Assembly (NCBI GenBank): GCA_025457665.1
Contig: JALOTY010000014.1
Span: 1-63,973, forward strand
Direction: 5' to 3'
DNA from: Akkermansiaceae bacterium
Lineage (GTDB): Bacteria; Verrucomicrobiota; Verrucomicrobiia; Verrucomicrobiales; Akkermansiaceae
DNA: 63,973 nt
This document shows, piece after piece, positions 54,873-63,973 of the stretch (the stretch's first letter is position 1; the number at the start of each line of letters is the position of its first letter). Under the pieces are notes generated by a model. The model made no database searches, was not told where the DNA came from, and saw only the letters and a list, made by a program, of their open reading frames with translations. Made by a program: the position numbers and the translations under genes.

Positions 54873-56495
54873 ATGATTTCCGGACGTCAGGAAACCCGCA
54901 TCCAGCAGCTCCTCGATGGCGAGCTGCCCGAATCCGCATGGCCGGAGGTGCGGGAGCTGTTAGAAAGCTCCGAAGAAGCACGCCGGGCCTACTGCGCCCA
55001 TGCGAGGTTGCGCAGCCGCTTGGGCCACATGCGGCGGGAACGCATCGCCCTCGCTGCCCCCGCCGTGCCGGTGGATTTCATGGTCGCCACCCAGCGCCGC
55101 CGGCAATTCCGCTGGGCGGGCATCGCCGCTGCCGCCCTGATCCTCCTGTCCGGGCTCGTCATGCGCTTCGTGATCGTCCGGCAGGAAAGTGCCACCGCCA
55201 CCCTCGCCGTGGCCTCGAATTCCCAGTTCACCCTCACCCACTCCTCGGCGGACACGGACCATGGCAACCAGCTTCGCGAAGGTTCGCGGCTACGCCTCGA
55301 CCAGGGAGTGGTGGAAATCGAATTCGCCTCGGGCGTGCGCTCCGTCATCCGCGGTCCGGCCGATCTCACCCTGGTCCACGAGGGCGAACTCCGCCTCGAT
55401 CAAGGCAGCGGCTGGTTCCTCGTTCCCGAAAATGCCATCGGCTTCCAGGTCACCACCCCACGCGCCGTGATCACCGACCTCGGCACCGAATTCGGGGTCA
55501 TCACTCGTCCGGATCAGGCGGACTCCGTCCATCTTTTCTGCGGTGCCGTCAGGGTTCAATCCCGCTTCGGTGCCATGGAATCGGCCACCCTCCGCGGTCA
55601 CGAAGCCCGCAACATCACCCTCACCGGCCGACTGGAACCGACCGCCGTCCGTCGCGAAAAGTTTTTCACCGATCTCCCCGCCGCCCTGCCCACTTTGCAT
55701 TGGTCCTTCGACGAAGTTTCCCCCTCCGCATGGCGGGCTTCGGGCAGTCTCCCCGAGGCTGTCGGGATGAAAACCATTCCCCCCTCGGGCTCCGCCTCAC
55801 CGGAATCCGCCGTCGGCCGCTTTGGCCAGGCCATGCAACTGCCAACCGGAAGCACCTGGACCACCGATTGGCCAGGCATCCCCGGAAACGCCCCGCGGAC
55901 CCTGGCCTTCTGGCTGAAAATCGCTCCCCGCCCCGATTACCTTCACCCCATCGCCGGTTGGGGCCACCGCTACGGAGACTACGACACCACTCTGGCCGCC
56001 TTCTTTGCCTTCGCTGAAACCGTCAACGGCGTGACCGTGGCCGGTGCCTCGCTGGGTGGCTACTGGATCAAGGGGAAGACGCGCATCGATGACAACCGCT
56101 GGCATCATGTCGCGATCACCGCGAGCGGCAAACAGCTTTCCGATGGGCGACCGGACTTGCGTCTCTACATCGATGGCCGCGAGGAACCCGCGACCCCATT
56201 CCGGACCGATGGTCTCGAGGTTTCAAAAAACCAACCTCTGGTGATGGGAACCGACACCACCCATCCAGACGCACAACCGCTCTCCGTCTTTTCCCAGTTT
56301 TTCGCCAGAGTCGAACGGGGGCATCCATTCCCGGGATCGATCGACGAACTCGTGGTCGTCGAAGGCGTGCTCGATCCCTCGTCAATCGAGCTGTTGACCC
56401 GTGAAAACCTGCTGCAATCCGGCCACGGGTGGCACGAATCTGGCTCCCTTCTCCAGGAAAAGCCCCCCCGTCGCCAGCAGCCTCCGGATGATTGA
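54873..56495 (+). CDS. FecR-like anti-sigma/sensor with LamG domain
   Basis: 540 residues. A cytoplasmic N-terminal part (IQQLLDGELPESAWPEVREL; residues 1-80) resembles anti-sigma N-termini, followed by one TM helix (IAAAALILLSGLVMRFVIV, ~84-102), a FecR domain (VVEIEFASGVRSVIRGPADL; ELRLDQGSGWFLVPENAIGF; VITDLGTEFGV) and a LamG/concanavalin domain (~275-500) in the periplasm that may bind carbohydrate. Likely signals glycan or envelope state to the ECF sigma factor encoded just upstream. Confidence 0.88.
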   Translation: MISGRQETRIQQLLDGELPESAWPEVRELLESSEEARRAYCAHARLRSRLGHMRRERIALAAPAVPVDFMVATQRRRQFRWAGIAAAALILLSGLVMRFVIVRQESATATLAVASNSQFTLTHSSADTDHGNQLREGSRLRLDQGVVEIEFASGVRSVIRGPADLTLVHEGELRLDQGSGWFLVPENAIGFQVTTPRAVITDLGTEFGVITRPDQADSVHLFCGAVRVQSRFGAMESATLRGHEARNITLTGRLEPTAVRREKFFTDLPAALPTLHWSFDEVSPSAWRASGSLPEAVGMKTIPPSGSASPESAVGRFGQAMQLPTGSTWTTDWPGIPGNAPRTLAFWLKIAPRPDYLHPIAGWGHRYGDYDTTLAAFFAFAETVNGVTVAGASLGGYWIKGKTRIDDNRWHHVAITASGKQLSDGRPDLRLYIDGREEPATPFRTDGLEVSKNQPLVMGTDTTHPDAQPLSVFSQFFARVERGHPFPGSIDELVVVEGVLDPSSIELLTRENLLQSGHGWHESGSLLQEKPPRRQQPPDD

Positions 56496-56514
56496 TTCCA
56501 CGGAAGCAGCAGAT

Positions 56515-56546
56515 TCTTGTAACCTTCCCGCCCCAGGTGCCCGTTG
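56515..56546 (+). promoter_or_regulatory. Candidate ECF-sigma promoter upstream of the surface-protein genes
   Basis: CTTGTAACCTT at 56516-56526 (GTAACC 56519-56524) and CCCGTTG at 56540-56546, spacing 15 bp, matching the block before the sigma gene. The intervening bases differ, so the match is in the elements and not a recent duplication. It lies 94 bp before the ATG at 56641. Confidence 0.65.
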
Positions 56547-56640
56547 TTGTTTGCTCCCCTTTTGATTGCCCTAACCCCAAGGCTCCCTTGGGGCTGCTTG
56601 CTCTTTCACTTCCGCTCTGAAAATACCCTCCCGTCTGAAT

Positions 56641-59600
56641 ATGAGACACGCCGCCTGCCATCACATTTTCCTCACTGCCGGACTTTCCGGCCTGCTCGCC
56701 GCCACCGCCATGGGTGCCGACCAGACCTGGAACACCGCCGGGCCTTCGGACGCTTGGAACACTACCGACCTGAATTGGGACGGAGGTGTCGCCTGGACCA
56801 ACGGCAACACGGCCATCTTCTCCGGCACCGGTGAGGCGATCACCGTCGGAACCGTGACCGCCGCAGGCATGACCTTCTCCGGCACCGATTACGTTCTCGG
56901 CTCAGGCACGATCACGAACTCCGGAACCATCACCACCAGCGAATCGGCCACGATCAATTCCAACATCGCCCTCAGCGCCGGGCAGTCGTGGTCGGCTGCT
57001 GCCGGCAAGACCCTCACCCTCGGCGGCACGATCTCCGGCTCCTCGACCCTCACCTATGGCGGCAGCGGGTCCTATCTCCTCAACGGCAACAACACCAATA
57101 ATGCCAACATCACCATCGATGCCGCCACGGTGACGGTCGCATCGGGAAAAACACTATTCGCCTCCGGCTTCGGTTTCGCAGGTTTGAGAACCGTCACCCT
57201 CCAGAACTCCGGGAAACTGGTCCTTCCCGCCTGGGAATACGCCGTGGTTGGGCAGACAAACGACGGTTCCAACAATTTCGTGATCACCAGCGGTGGCATT
57301 CTCGAAATGACCGCGGCGACGATGACTGGCGGCGTCAACAAGGGGATTCAGGTGACCAGTGGCACCGGCTATTTCCGGACCCCGGGCAACACGGCATGGA
57401 GCGGGAGTTTCTCCGGCCGGGATTTCCAGGTCAGCAACGGCGCGACGCTGGTCTTTGATGGCGCGGGCAATTTCACCAACTCCCGCTTCGTCACCGGCGC
57501 CGGCAATGTGACGAAAAACGACGGAGGAACACTCACTCTGCAATCCACCAACAGCTTCTCCGGCACCCTCACGGTCAACGGCGGAACACTGATCGCCTCG
57601 GCTACGACAACCGGCGGCACCGCCTCTTCCACGGGCAACAACAACGCGATCATTGTCAACAGCGGCGCGACTCTCCGATACACCGGCAGCCGCGGCGCAG
57701 GATACCACACCGGGAACGTCACCATCAACGGCGGCACGGTGACTTTCGACAACACCGACATGAGCTGGGCCAACGGCAGAACGGTGAGCTTCGACACCGA
57801 TTCGGGCACCATCAACGGCACCGGCCAATGGCGTCGGCGCGATGCCAACAACAGGATCTCCGTCACAGCCACAGGCTCGGGATCGACCATTTCCGTGGCC
57901 GAACTCAATCTCTTCGATAACAGCCCGATATTCGAAGTCGCGGATGGCGCGGCGGCCGCGGATCTCACGGTTTCCTCCACGCTCACGGGCAGTTCCAACC
58001 TCAGGAAAGACGGAGCCGGCACTCTGGTGATCTCGGGAACGACCACGACCTACAGCGGCACCACCCAAGTCAATGCCGGAACCCTCAAGGTCGATGGCAC
58101 TCTCTCCGGAAACCTCGCGGTCAACAGCACCGCCACCCTCTCCGGCAGCGGAACCCTCACCGGTGTGGTCACCGCCAATACCGGTTCGACGATCGATGGC
58201 ACGCCGACCTTTTCAGCGGCCGTGAACATGGCAGGCACTGCCGTCATCCAGCCGGGGGGAATTGGCAATCTCGGCAGCGTGACCTGCAATGCCAGCCTCG
58301 CCTTGGGCGGTGAAACCCGGATGGATATCAGCAAGAACGGCGTGACGCTTGATAGCGACGAGATCACCGGTAACGGATCGGTCTCCATGACCGGCACCCT
58401 CAAGGTCACCGCCACGGGTGACCCGCTCGTCCTGGGTGACTCCTTCACTCTCTTCACCAACACCGGCGGTTTTTCCGGTTCCTTCACCGGCTTTGATCTG
58501 CCCGCCCTTTCCTCCGGCCTGACATGGGATACTTCCAGCCTGGCCATCGATGGCACCATCACGGTTTCCAATTTCACCGTCGCGCCCAGCTTCAATCCAC
58601 CTGCCGGGGGATACGTCGGGCCTCAATCGGTGACGCTCTCCTCGGAACCCGGCGCCACCATCTACTACACCACTGATGGATCGGCACCGACGACCTCCTC
58701 GCCCAGTGGCCCAAGTCCCATCAACGGCGTGACGATTCCCCTGAACTCCACCGTCACTGTCCGGGCCTTCGCGACCAAGTCAGGTCTTGGCGACAGCGAA
58801 CCAACATCCGCCACCTACACTACCATTCCCACCGGCGTTTGGAATGTCGATGCGGATGGCACCTGGTCCGATTCCGCGAACTGGCTCAGCAACGCCGTGC
58901 CGGACGGCAGCGGCGCGGCTGTGGAATTCACCCTCCCGCAATCCGCTCCCGCTACGGTGACCCTCGATAGCAACCGGATCGTGGGTGCCATGACTTTCAG
59001 CAATACCAACGACTTCAATTGGACGATCAACACCAACAGCGGAAGCCTACTGACGCTTGCCACCGGATCCGGTGCTCCTCTCGTCACCGTGCTGGACAAC
59101 TCCGCCACTCTCGGGACCGTCATCACCGGCAACCAAGGTCTCACCAAGGCCGGTCCCGGCACCTTGATCCTTACCGGGGCTAACAGCTACACCGGAGGGA
59201 CCATCCTCGATGCCGGGACTCTTCGAGTCCAAAACAACAATGCACTCGGCGGCGCTCCCGGTGGCACCCTGACGATCAACGACGGAACACTGGAATTCCC
59301 CGCCAATGGGAGCAACTACACCATCGCGAATCCAGTCACAGTGCCCAACGGAGCCACGGCCACCATCAAGGCCTCAGGTCTTTACTCTGGGATCTGGCCC
59401 AATCTCTTTGTTTCCGGTCTCATCACCAACGACGGCAACCTCGCCCTCATCGGGGGTGCCGACATCGGCGGACATGACCAGCTTCATGTCAGCGGCGGCC
59501 TCACCGGCAATGCTCCAACGATTTCCGGCCATGTCAGGCTGCTGACCACCCCCTGCACTTGGAACGCGGATTCCACGATCACGATTTCCGGAGCCTCCGA

Positions 59601-60639
59601 CCTGCTCGAACTCCGCAGCACCAGCGAAATCATGCCCAGCAGCACGACCATCACGGTGAATGCCGGCAGGTTCATGCTCAATGGAGTCGTGACGACCATG
59701 ACGCAAACCATCAAGGCACTCAACGGCAGCGGCGGCACGGTCACCTGCGACTGGGGTACGAACACCCTGCGAATCGGTGCCGGCGATGGCTCCGGCTCCT
59801 ATGGCGGCGTGATCGCGAATGGTGCAGGCACAGCCCCGGTCTTGCGGATCGAGAAAATCGGCAATGGCACTCAGACTTTCTCGGGAGTGAACACCTACAC
59901 CGGAAGCACCACCATCAGCGGCGGCACTCTCGCTCTGGGTGCAAGCGGTGCCCTGCCTGACACCACGGCGATCGCCCTCGGCGCCGCCACCCTCTCGGCC
60001 GGAGCTGCCGTGACCGATACCACCGGCACGCTGGATGCCACCGCCGCAGCAACGATCGATCTTGGCGCAGGTGCCACCCTCGCTTTCGCCGATAGCAGCG
60101 CGATCGATTGGACGGGCGGCTCGCTGGAGATCACCGGAGCTTTCGTCTCCGGCAGCTCCTTGCGTTTCGGCACCACCAATGCCGGCCTCACCAGCACCCA
60201 GTTGTCCCTGATTTCCTGCGAGGGATTCAGCAATTTCGCCCTCGATGAAAACGGCTTCCTCACGGCTTCCTCCGGAGGAGATTATTACGATTGGGCTACC
60301 ACGAACAACGTCACCGGCGGCCCCGATGGCGACTCCGACAACGACGGCATCCTCAACCTCGTCGAATACGCGCTGGACCTGAATCCCGCTGGCTCGGATG
60401 GATTAGCAGGCAACTACAATCCCGCCACCGGTGTCATCTCATTCACCAAGCGCCAGGAGGCCATCGACAATGGCGACCTCACTTACATCATCGAAACATC
60501 TCCTGACCTGACGACCTGGACACCCGCCGTCACTCACGCTCCGGGCGATCTCAACACTTCCATCTCCACGACCCTCACCGTGGATGACACGAGGAAATTC
60601 GCCCGTCTCTCCGTCACCACATCCGCCCCCGCTCCCTGA
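56641..60639 (+). CDS. Autotransporter-repeat surface protein with chitobiase-like C-terminal module
   Basis: 1,332 residues: signal peptide (LSGLLAATAMGA), DQTWNTAGPSDAWNTTDLNW opening, long beta-strand repeat region (~30-640), a CHB_HEX_C_1-type module (~650-725; FNPPAGGYVGPQSVTLSS, ATIYYTTDGSAPTTSSP), a second repeat region, a calcium-like stretch (GPDGDSDNDGILNLVEYALD) and a 'YIIETSPDLTTW...FARLSV' tail. No PEP-CTERM. Its first ~600 residues closely match the next gene. Probably controlled by the ECF promoter 94 bp upstream. Confidence 0.85.
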   Translation: MRHAACHHIFLTAGLSGLLAATAMGADQTWNTAGPSDAWNTTDLNWDGGVAWTNGNTAIFSGTGEAITVGTVTAAGMTFSGTDYVLGSGTITNSGTITTSESATINSNIALSAGQSWSAAAGKTLTLGGTISGSSTLTYGGSGSYLLNGNNTNNANITIDAATVTVASGKTLFASGFGFAGLRTVTLQNSGKLVLPAWEYAVVGQTNDGSNNFVITSGGILEMTAATMTGGVNKGIQVTSGTGYFRTPGNTAWSGSFSGRDFQVSNGATLVFDGAGNFTNSRFVTGAGNVTKNDGGTLTLQSTNSFSGTLTVNGGTLIASATTTGGTASSTGNNNAIIVNSGATLRYTGSRGAGYHTGNVTINGGTVTFDNTDMSWANGRTVSFDTDSGTINGTGQWRRRDANNRISVTATGSGSTISVAELNLFDNSPIFEVADGAAAADLTVSSTLTGSSNLRKDGAGTLVISGTTTTYSGTTQVNAGTLKVDGTLSGNLAVNSTATLSGSGTLTGVVTANTGSTIDGTPTFSAAVNMAGTAVIQPGGIGNLGSVTCNASLALGGETRMDISKNGVTLDSDEITGNGSVSMTGTLKVTATGDPLVLGDSFTLFTNTGGFSGSFTGFDLPALSSGLTWDTSSLAIDGTITVSNFTVAPSFNPPAGGYVGPQSVTLSSEPGATIYYTTDGSAPTTSSPSGPSPINGVTIPLNSTVTVRAFATKSGLGDSEPTSATYTTIPTGVWNVDADGTWSDSANWLSNAVPDGSGAAVEFTLPQSAPATVTLDSNRIVGAMTFSNTNDFNWTINTNSGSLLTLATGSGAPLVTVLDNSATLGTVITGNQGLTKAGPGTLILTGANSYTGGTILDAGTLRVQNNNALGGAPGGTLTINDGTLEFPANGSNYTIANPVTVPNGATATIKASGLYSGIWPNLFVSGLITNDGNLALIGGADIGGHDQLHVSGGLTGNAPTISGHVRLLTTPCTWNADSTITISGASDLLELRSTSEIMPSSTTITVNAGRFMLNGVVTTMTQTIKALNGSGGTVTCDWGTNTLRIGAGDGSGSYGGVIANGAGTAPVLRIEKIGNGTQTFSGVNTYTGSTTISGGTLALGASGALPDTTAIALGAATLSAGAAVTDTTGTLDATAAATIDLGAGATLAFADSSAIDWTGGSLEITGAFVSGSSLRFGTTNAGLTSTQLSLISCEGFSNFALDENGFLTASSGGDYYDWATTNNVTGGPDGDSDNDGILNLVEYALDLNPAGSDGLAGNYNPATGVISFTKRQEAIDNGDLTYIIETSPDLTTWTPAVTHAPGDLNTSISTTLTVDDTRKFARLSVTTSAPAP

Positions 60640-60663
60640 TCCTCCGAATTGCGACAAGCCAAG

Positions 60664-62619
60664 ATGAAACCGACACTACGCCCCCACCTGATTGTTACTG
60701 CCGGAGTTTCCGGCCTGCTCGCCAGCACCGCCCTCGCTGCCGACCAGACATGGAACACCTCCGGAGCCTCGGATACCTGGAACACCACCGACCTGAACTG
60801 GGATGGAGCTTTGGCCTGGACGAATGGCAACACCGCCATCTTCTCAGGCACCGGTGAATCCATCAGCGTCGGAAGCGTCAGCACTGCGGGCATCACGTTC
60901 TCCGGCACAGGCTATGTTCTCGGTTCTGGCACCATCACGCAATCGGGCAGCATCACCGCCAATGAATCCGCCACGATCAACTCCAACATCGCCCTCACGA
61001 CCGGGCAATCGTGGTCGGCCGCTGCGAACAAGACCCTCACCCTCGGCGGCGTGATCTCCGGTTCCTCAACGCTCACCTATGGCGGATCTGGATCCTATGT
61101 GATCAACGGCATCAACACCAATAGTGGCAATATCAGCATCGATGGCGCTACCGTATCGGTAAGCTCCGGCGCGACCTTGTTCGGCTCGGGGCTTGGCTGG
61201 GCGTTCCGCAGCGTGACGATTTCCAACGGCGGCATGCTCACCGCCACCAATTTCGGCAACAATGCCGGCAACCTCTGGGGTCAGATTGGTGACGGTGCCG
61301 GAAATATCGTCCTGCAAAGTGGCGGCGTCTTCCGGATGACCGGGGCTACCATGGATTCCACCGTCAACAAGGGAATCGATGTCGCTTCAGGCAATACCGG
61401 CTATTTCCGCGTTCTCACCGGCACCAGCACGGTGTGGAACGGCCGGAATACCAGCCGGGATTTCAATACCAACACCGGCTCCACCCTGATTTTCGATGGC
61501 GGCGGCGATTTCGAAACAAGCCGTTACATCCGCGGCGGCGGCAATGTGACCAAGAACGATGGCGGCACCCTCAAGCTCACCGATACCAACGCCTTCACCG
61601 GCACCCTGACCATCAATGGCGGCACCGTCGAGGCAGCGAAGACCACCACCAGCGGGACCGCCTCCGCCATCGGCGGTGGCTCGACCGGTATCGTGGTCAA
61701 TGCCGGAGGCACCCTGCTCATCAGCGGCAACCGTGGCACCGGATACCACAATGGTTCGGCCAGTATCAATGGCGGCAAGATCACGATGAACGGCGACGAC
61801 CTGAGCTTCGTCAACGCCAACACGCTGACCTTCTCCACCGCCGCAGGCACCATCGATGGCAGCGGGATGTGGCGCCGACGTGAATCCAACAACCGCATCC
61901 TGGTGGAATCGACGGCTTCAGGATCAACGATTTCGGTGGCCAATCTCAATCTCTTCGACAGCAACCCCATCATCGAAGTTGCCAATGGAGCCAGCGCGGC
62001 TGACCTGACCATCTCCTCGAATATCACCGGCAGCTCGAACCTCAGAAAGGAAGGAGCCGGCACCTTGGTGATCTCAGGAGTCAGCACGACCTACGGCGGC
62101 ACCACCCAGGTCAATGCCGGCACCTTGCAGGTCGATGGCACGCTTTCCGGAAACATCACCGTCGGCAACACCGGAACACTCTCAGGGAGCGGAGTGCTGA
62201 CCGGCAACGTCACCGTCGGAGGAACACTCGCCGCAGGAAACTCCCCGGGTTCGCTGGAGATCGATGGCGATCTCACTCTGAGCTCCACCTCGGTCTGGAA
62301 CGTGGAAATCGGCGGCACCTCGGTTTCGTCATTCGACCAAATTTTCAACATCAATCAGCTCAACGCAGGAGGCACCATCGCCGTCTCCTTGATCAACGCA
62401 TTCGATCCGGGACTCAACGACAGCTTCCAAATCGCTTCCTTCTCCAGCTTTGTGGACAATGGATATAGCTTCGACTTCAGCGGAGCCACCCTGTCGTCCG
62501 GGTTGAGCTGGGATACGTCCTCATTCTCGACGAATGGAACGCTCGTGGTGGTTCCGGAACCCTCATCGTTATGGTTGGGCGGACTCGGTTCGCTCCTCCT
62601 GTTGCGCCGCCGCCGCTGA
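60664..62619 (+). CDS. PEP-CTERM autotransporter-repeat surface protein, tandem paralog
   Basis: 651 residues from the ATG at 60664. Signal peptide (VSGLLASTALAADQTWNTSG), beta-strand repeat region nearly colinear with the first ~600 residues of the preceding protein (ALAWTNGNTAIFSGTGES versus VAWTNGNTAIFSGTGEA), then a short domain and the PEP-CTERM signal VVPEPSSLWLGGLGSLLLLRRRR. Only 24 bp separate it from the upstream gene, suggesting one transcript. Tandem duplication with different C-terminal fates. Confidence 0.9.
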   Translation: MKPTLRPHLIVTAGVSGLLASTALAADQTWNTSGASDTWNTTDLNWDGALAWTNGNTAIFSGTGESISVGSVSTAGITFSGTGYVLGSGTITQSGSITANESATINSNIALTTGQSWSAAANKTLTLGGVISGSSTLTYGGSGSYVINGINTNSGNISIDGATVSVSSGATLFGSGLGWAFRSVTISNGGMLTATNFGNNAGNLWGQIGDGAGNIVLQSGGVFRMTGATMDSTVNKGIDVASGNTGYFRVLTGTSTVWNGRNTSRDFNTNTGSTLIFDGGGDFETSRYIRGGGNVTKNDGGTLKLTDTNAFTGTLTINGGTVEAAKTTTSGTASAIGGGSTGIVVNAGGTLLISGNRGTGYHNGSASINGGKITMNGDDLSFVNANTLTFSTAAGTIDGSGMWRRRESNNRILVESTASGSTISVANLNLFDSNPIIEVANGASAADLTISSNITGSSNLRKEGAGTLVISGVSTTYGGTTQVNAGTLQVDGTLSGNITVGNTGTLSGSGVLTGNVTVGGTLAAGNSPGSLEIDGDLTLSSTSVWNVEIGGTSVSSFDQIFNINQLNAGGTIAVSLINAFDPGLNDSFQIASFSSFVDNGYSFDFSGATLSSGLSWDTSSFSTNGTLVVVPEPSSLWLGGLGSLLLLRRRR

Positions 62620-62641
62620 AATCGATCCAGCCGCTTTTTCC

Positions 62642-62674
62642 AAGGGTCACCCGGAAGCGGCCGGATGACCCTTT
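62642..62674 (+). terminator. Rho-independent terminator
   Basis: AAGGGTCA pairs with TGACCCTT, extended inward by CCGG/CCGG across one mismatch, around an AAGCGG loop; TTTCTC follows. It lies 22 bp after the PEP-CTERM gene and separates the ECF-controlled cluster from the fucosidase gene. Confidence 0.7.
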
Positions 62675-62700
62675 CTCATTGGATCACGATCCCTTCCCAC

Positions 62701-63973
62701 ATGATTCCGCCTCGTTCGCTTCTCAAATCCTGCCTGCTGGCCGGGCTTACCTGCCAATCAATCCATGCCGAGGTCATCATCGATGCGGTGAGCGGCAATG
62801 GAGATTTCGAAAGCGCCACCACCGGATTCAATGGTTCTCCGAACCAGTGGACCGCCCAACGAGGCGTGTGGCTGATGGAAGCCGGTTCATCACTCACTTC
62901 CGACCCCTTCGGCCCGGACACTGCCACCCACTCCCGTGCCATCCAGGTCCACAACGACGCCGGCGAGACGCTGACTTCCACGGTGAATTTCTCGGTCCAG
63001 GCAGGCGACACCGTCACCCTCAACTTCGACTACAAGACCGGCGGTTCCGGCAACAACACCACGCTCACCGCAAGTCTCTGGGACACATCCACCAACACCC
63101 CATTCGCCACTCTCGGATCGGTCAGCACCTCAGATGCCCAGGCGGCCTACCTGCAAAAGACCCTCTCCACCACCGCCTCCGGGGCCTCCTCCACCCTCCG
63201 CCTCCGATTCACTCTCTCCTCTGCTGGCGGACTGGGAAAAGACTTCCATATCGACCGCATCCATCTTGAAGGCGGCCTCGTGGTGGCACCACCTCCTCCG
63301 GCACCCATCGTTTACGCCACCCAACAGACCCTGGTCGAAGGCGATACTCCCGAGCGGATCGTGGAAAAAGCCGCAAAGACCCTCCCCCGCCCCAATCAGG
63401 TGATCTGGCAGCGCATGGAGCAGACCTATTTCATCCACTTCGGCGTCAACACCTTCCGCGGTGTCGAATGGGGCACCGGCTACGAAAGCCCATCCCTGTT
63501 CAACCCCACGGCGCTCGATGCCTCCCAGTGGGTCCGCGAAATCAAGCAGGCCGGTGGCAAGCAGGTCCTCTTGGTGGCCAAACACCACGATGGATTCTGC
63601 CTCTGGCCCAGCCGCTACACCGCCCAGGACGTTGCCTCAAGCCCGTGGCTCGGTGGCGCGGGCGATGTCGTTCGGGCCGTGTCGGAAGCCTGTCAGGCCC
63701 AGGGTCTCAAGTTCGGTGTCTATGTTTCCCCGGCCGATCTTTATCAGATCCATGCCGATGAAACACCGGGAAATCCCGAAGGCTACTACGGCAACGGTAG
63801 TAGTATCCAGACATCCACCATTCCCACCGATCCCGCGAGCTTCAAAACCAATCCCGCCAACGGCCGCACCCCTGCAGGCAGCTCCGGATCGCACACCTAT
63901 CAGGTGAACGATTACAATCGCTATTTCCTCAACCAACTCTACGAACTCCTGACCGAATACGGCCCCGTTCACC
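62701..63973 (+). CDS. Secreted alpha-L-fucosidase (GH29), 3'-truncated by window edge
   Basis: The frame opens at ATG 62701 and runs off the right edge (424 codons visible). Signal peptide (LLKSCLLAGLTCQSIHAE), a ~170-residue beta-sandwich carbohydrate-binding-like module (VIIDAVSGNGDFESATTGFN; VQAGDTVTLNFDYKTGG; RLRFTLSSAGG), then the GH29 catalytic barrel: YFIHFGVNTFRGVEWGTG, FNPTALDASQWVREIKQAGG, LLVAKHHDGFCLWPSRYT and FGVYVSPADLYQ. Nucleophile Asp and acid/base residues lie beyond the visible part. It would release L-fucose, the likely feedstock of the BMC at 3-10 kb. Confidence 0.9.
   Translation, partial: MIPPRSLLKSCLLAGLTCQSIHAEVIIDAVSGNGDFESATTGFNGSPNQWTAQRGVWLMEAGSSLTSDPFGPDTATHSRAIQVHNDAGETLTSTVNFSVQAGDTVTLNFDYKTGGSGNNTTLTASLWDTSTNTPFATLGSVSTSDAQAAYLQKTLSTTASGASSTLRLRFTLSSAGGLGKDFHIDRIHLEGGLVVAPPPPAPIVYATQQTLVEGDTPERIVEKAAKTLPRPNQVIWQRMEQTYFIHFGVNTFRGVEWGTGYESPSLFNPTALDASQWVREIKQAGGKQVLLVAKHHDGFCLWPSRYTAQDVASSPWLGGAGDVVRAVSEACQAQGLKFGVYVSPADLYQIHADETPGNPEGYYGNGSSIQTSTIPTDPASFKTNPANGRTPAGSSGSHTYQVNDYNRYFLNQLYELLTEYGPVH

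Overview
The window reads as chromosomal DNA of a GC-rich member of the Verrucomicrobiota, or less likely the Planctomycetota. This rests on a Planctomycetes/Verrucomicrobia-type bacterial microcompartment (BMC) locus, PEP-CTERM proteins with autotransporter-associated beta-strand repeats, giant multidomain secreted carbohydrate enzymes, a Rhodopirellula/Verrucomicrobium-type ECF sigma factor with a FecR/LamG partner, and few Shine-Dalgarno sequences. The species cannot be named from the sequence alone.

Layout. (1) 1-2.2 kb: a 5'-truncated AAA ATPase plus RloB/Toprim-like pair (RloAB/AbiL-like, probable phage defence), then remnants of a methyltransferase-like gene, an Xre-type HTH gene and a Fic gene. 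(2) 2.4-10.6 kb: a DeoR repressor divergent from an 11-gene BMC operon (PduL, three BMC-H, AckA-like kinase, three BMC-P, CoA-acylating aldehyde dehydrogenase, class II aldolase, lactate/malate-type dehydrogenase) that fits fuculose/rhamnulose-1-phosphate degradation through lactaldehyde. (3) 10.6-12.4 kb: dispersed intergenic repeats around a lipoprotein gene and an SH3 gene. (4) 12.4-22.1 kb: rhomboid protease, a giant TPR/C39 protein and a secreted GH2 beta-galactosidase. (5) 22.1-28.2 kb: repeats, then a lower-GC array of small minus-strand genes separated by attC-like hairpin sites. I read this as an integron cassette array without a visible integrase (CALIN). It carries a DUF4062 protein, an Imm7-like immunity protein, a HAD phosphatase, small lipoprotein and membrane proteins, and an IS110-type transposase stub. 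(6) 28.2-32.6 kb: housekeeping-like genes (SMUG1-type glycosylase, nuclease, M23 peptidase, UppP, DUF2062, TPM). (7) 32.7-54.2 kb: a secreted glycan-degradation and sialic-acid region: beta-strand repeat protein, a ~1,930-residue esterase/SGNH/sialidase, PEP-CTERM proteins, sialate O-acetylesterase, sulfatase, then an operon of a Kelch mutarotase-SSS symporter fusion, N-acetylneuraminate lyase-like protein and AGE epimerase. (8) 54.2-62.6 kb: ECF sigma, FecR/LamG anti-sigma and two tandem paralogous beta-strand repeat proteins. (9) 62.7 kb to the end: a secreted GH29 alpha-L-fucosidase cut by the window edge.

How it fits together. Secreted sialidase, sulfatase, O-acetylesterases, beta-galactosidase and fucosidase would dismantle sulfated, sialylated, fucosylated glycans. 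Sialic acid would enter by the fused mutarotase/symporter and be split by the lyase. Fucose (after isomerase and kinase encoded elsewhere) would feed the BMC. The most notable regulatory signal is a sequence block with identical GTAACC and CCCGTTG elements at an identical 15-bp spacing, found upstream of both the ECF sigma gene and the first tandem surface-protein gene. It is a strong candidate for the promoter this sigma factor recognises.
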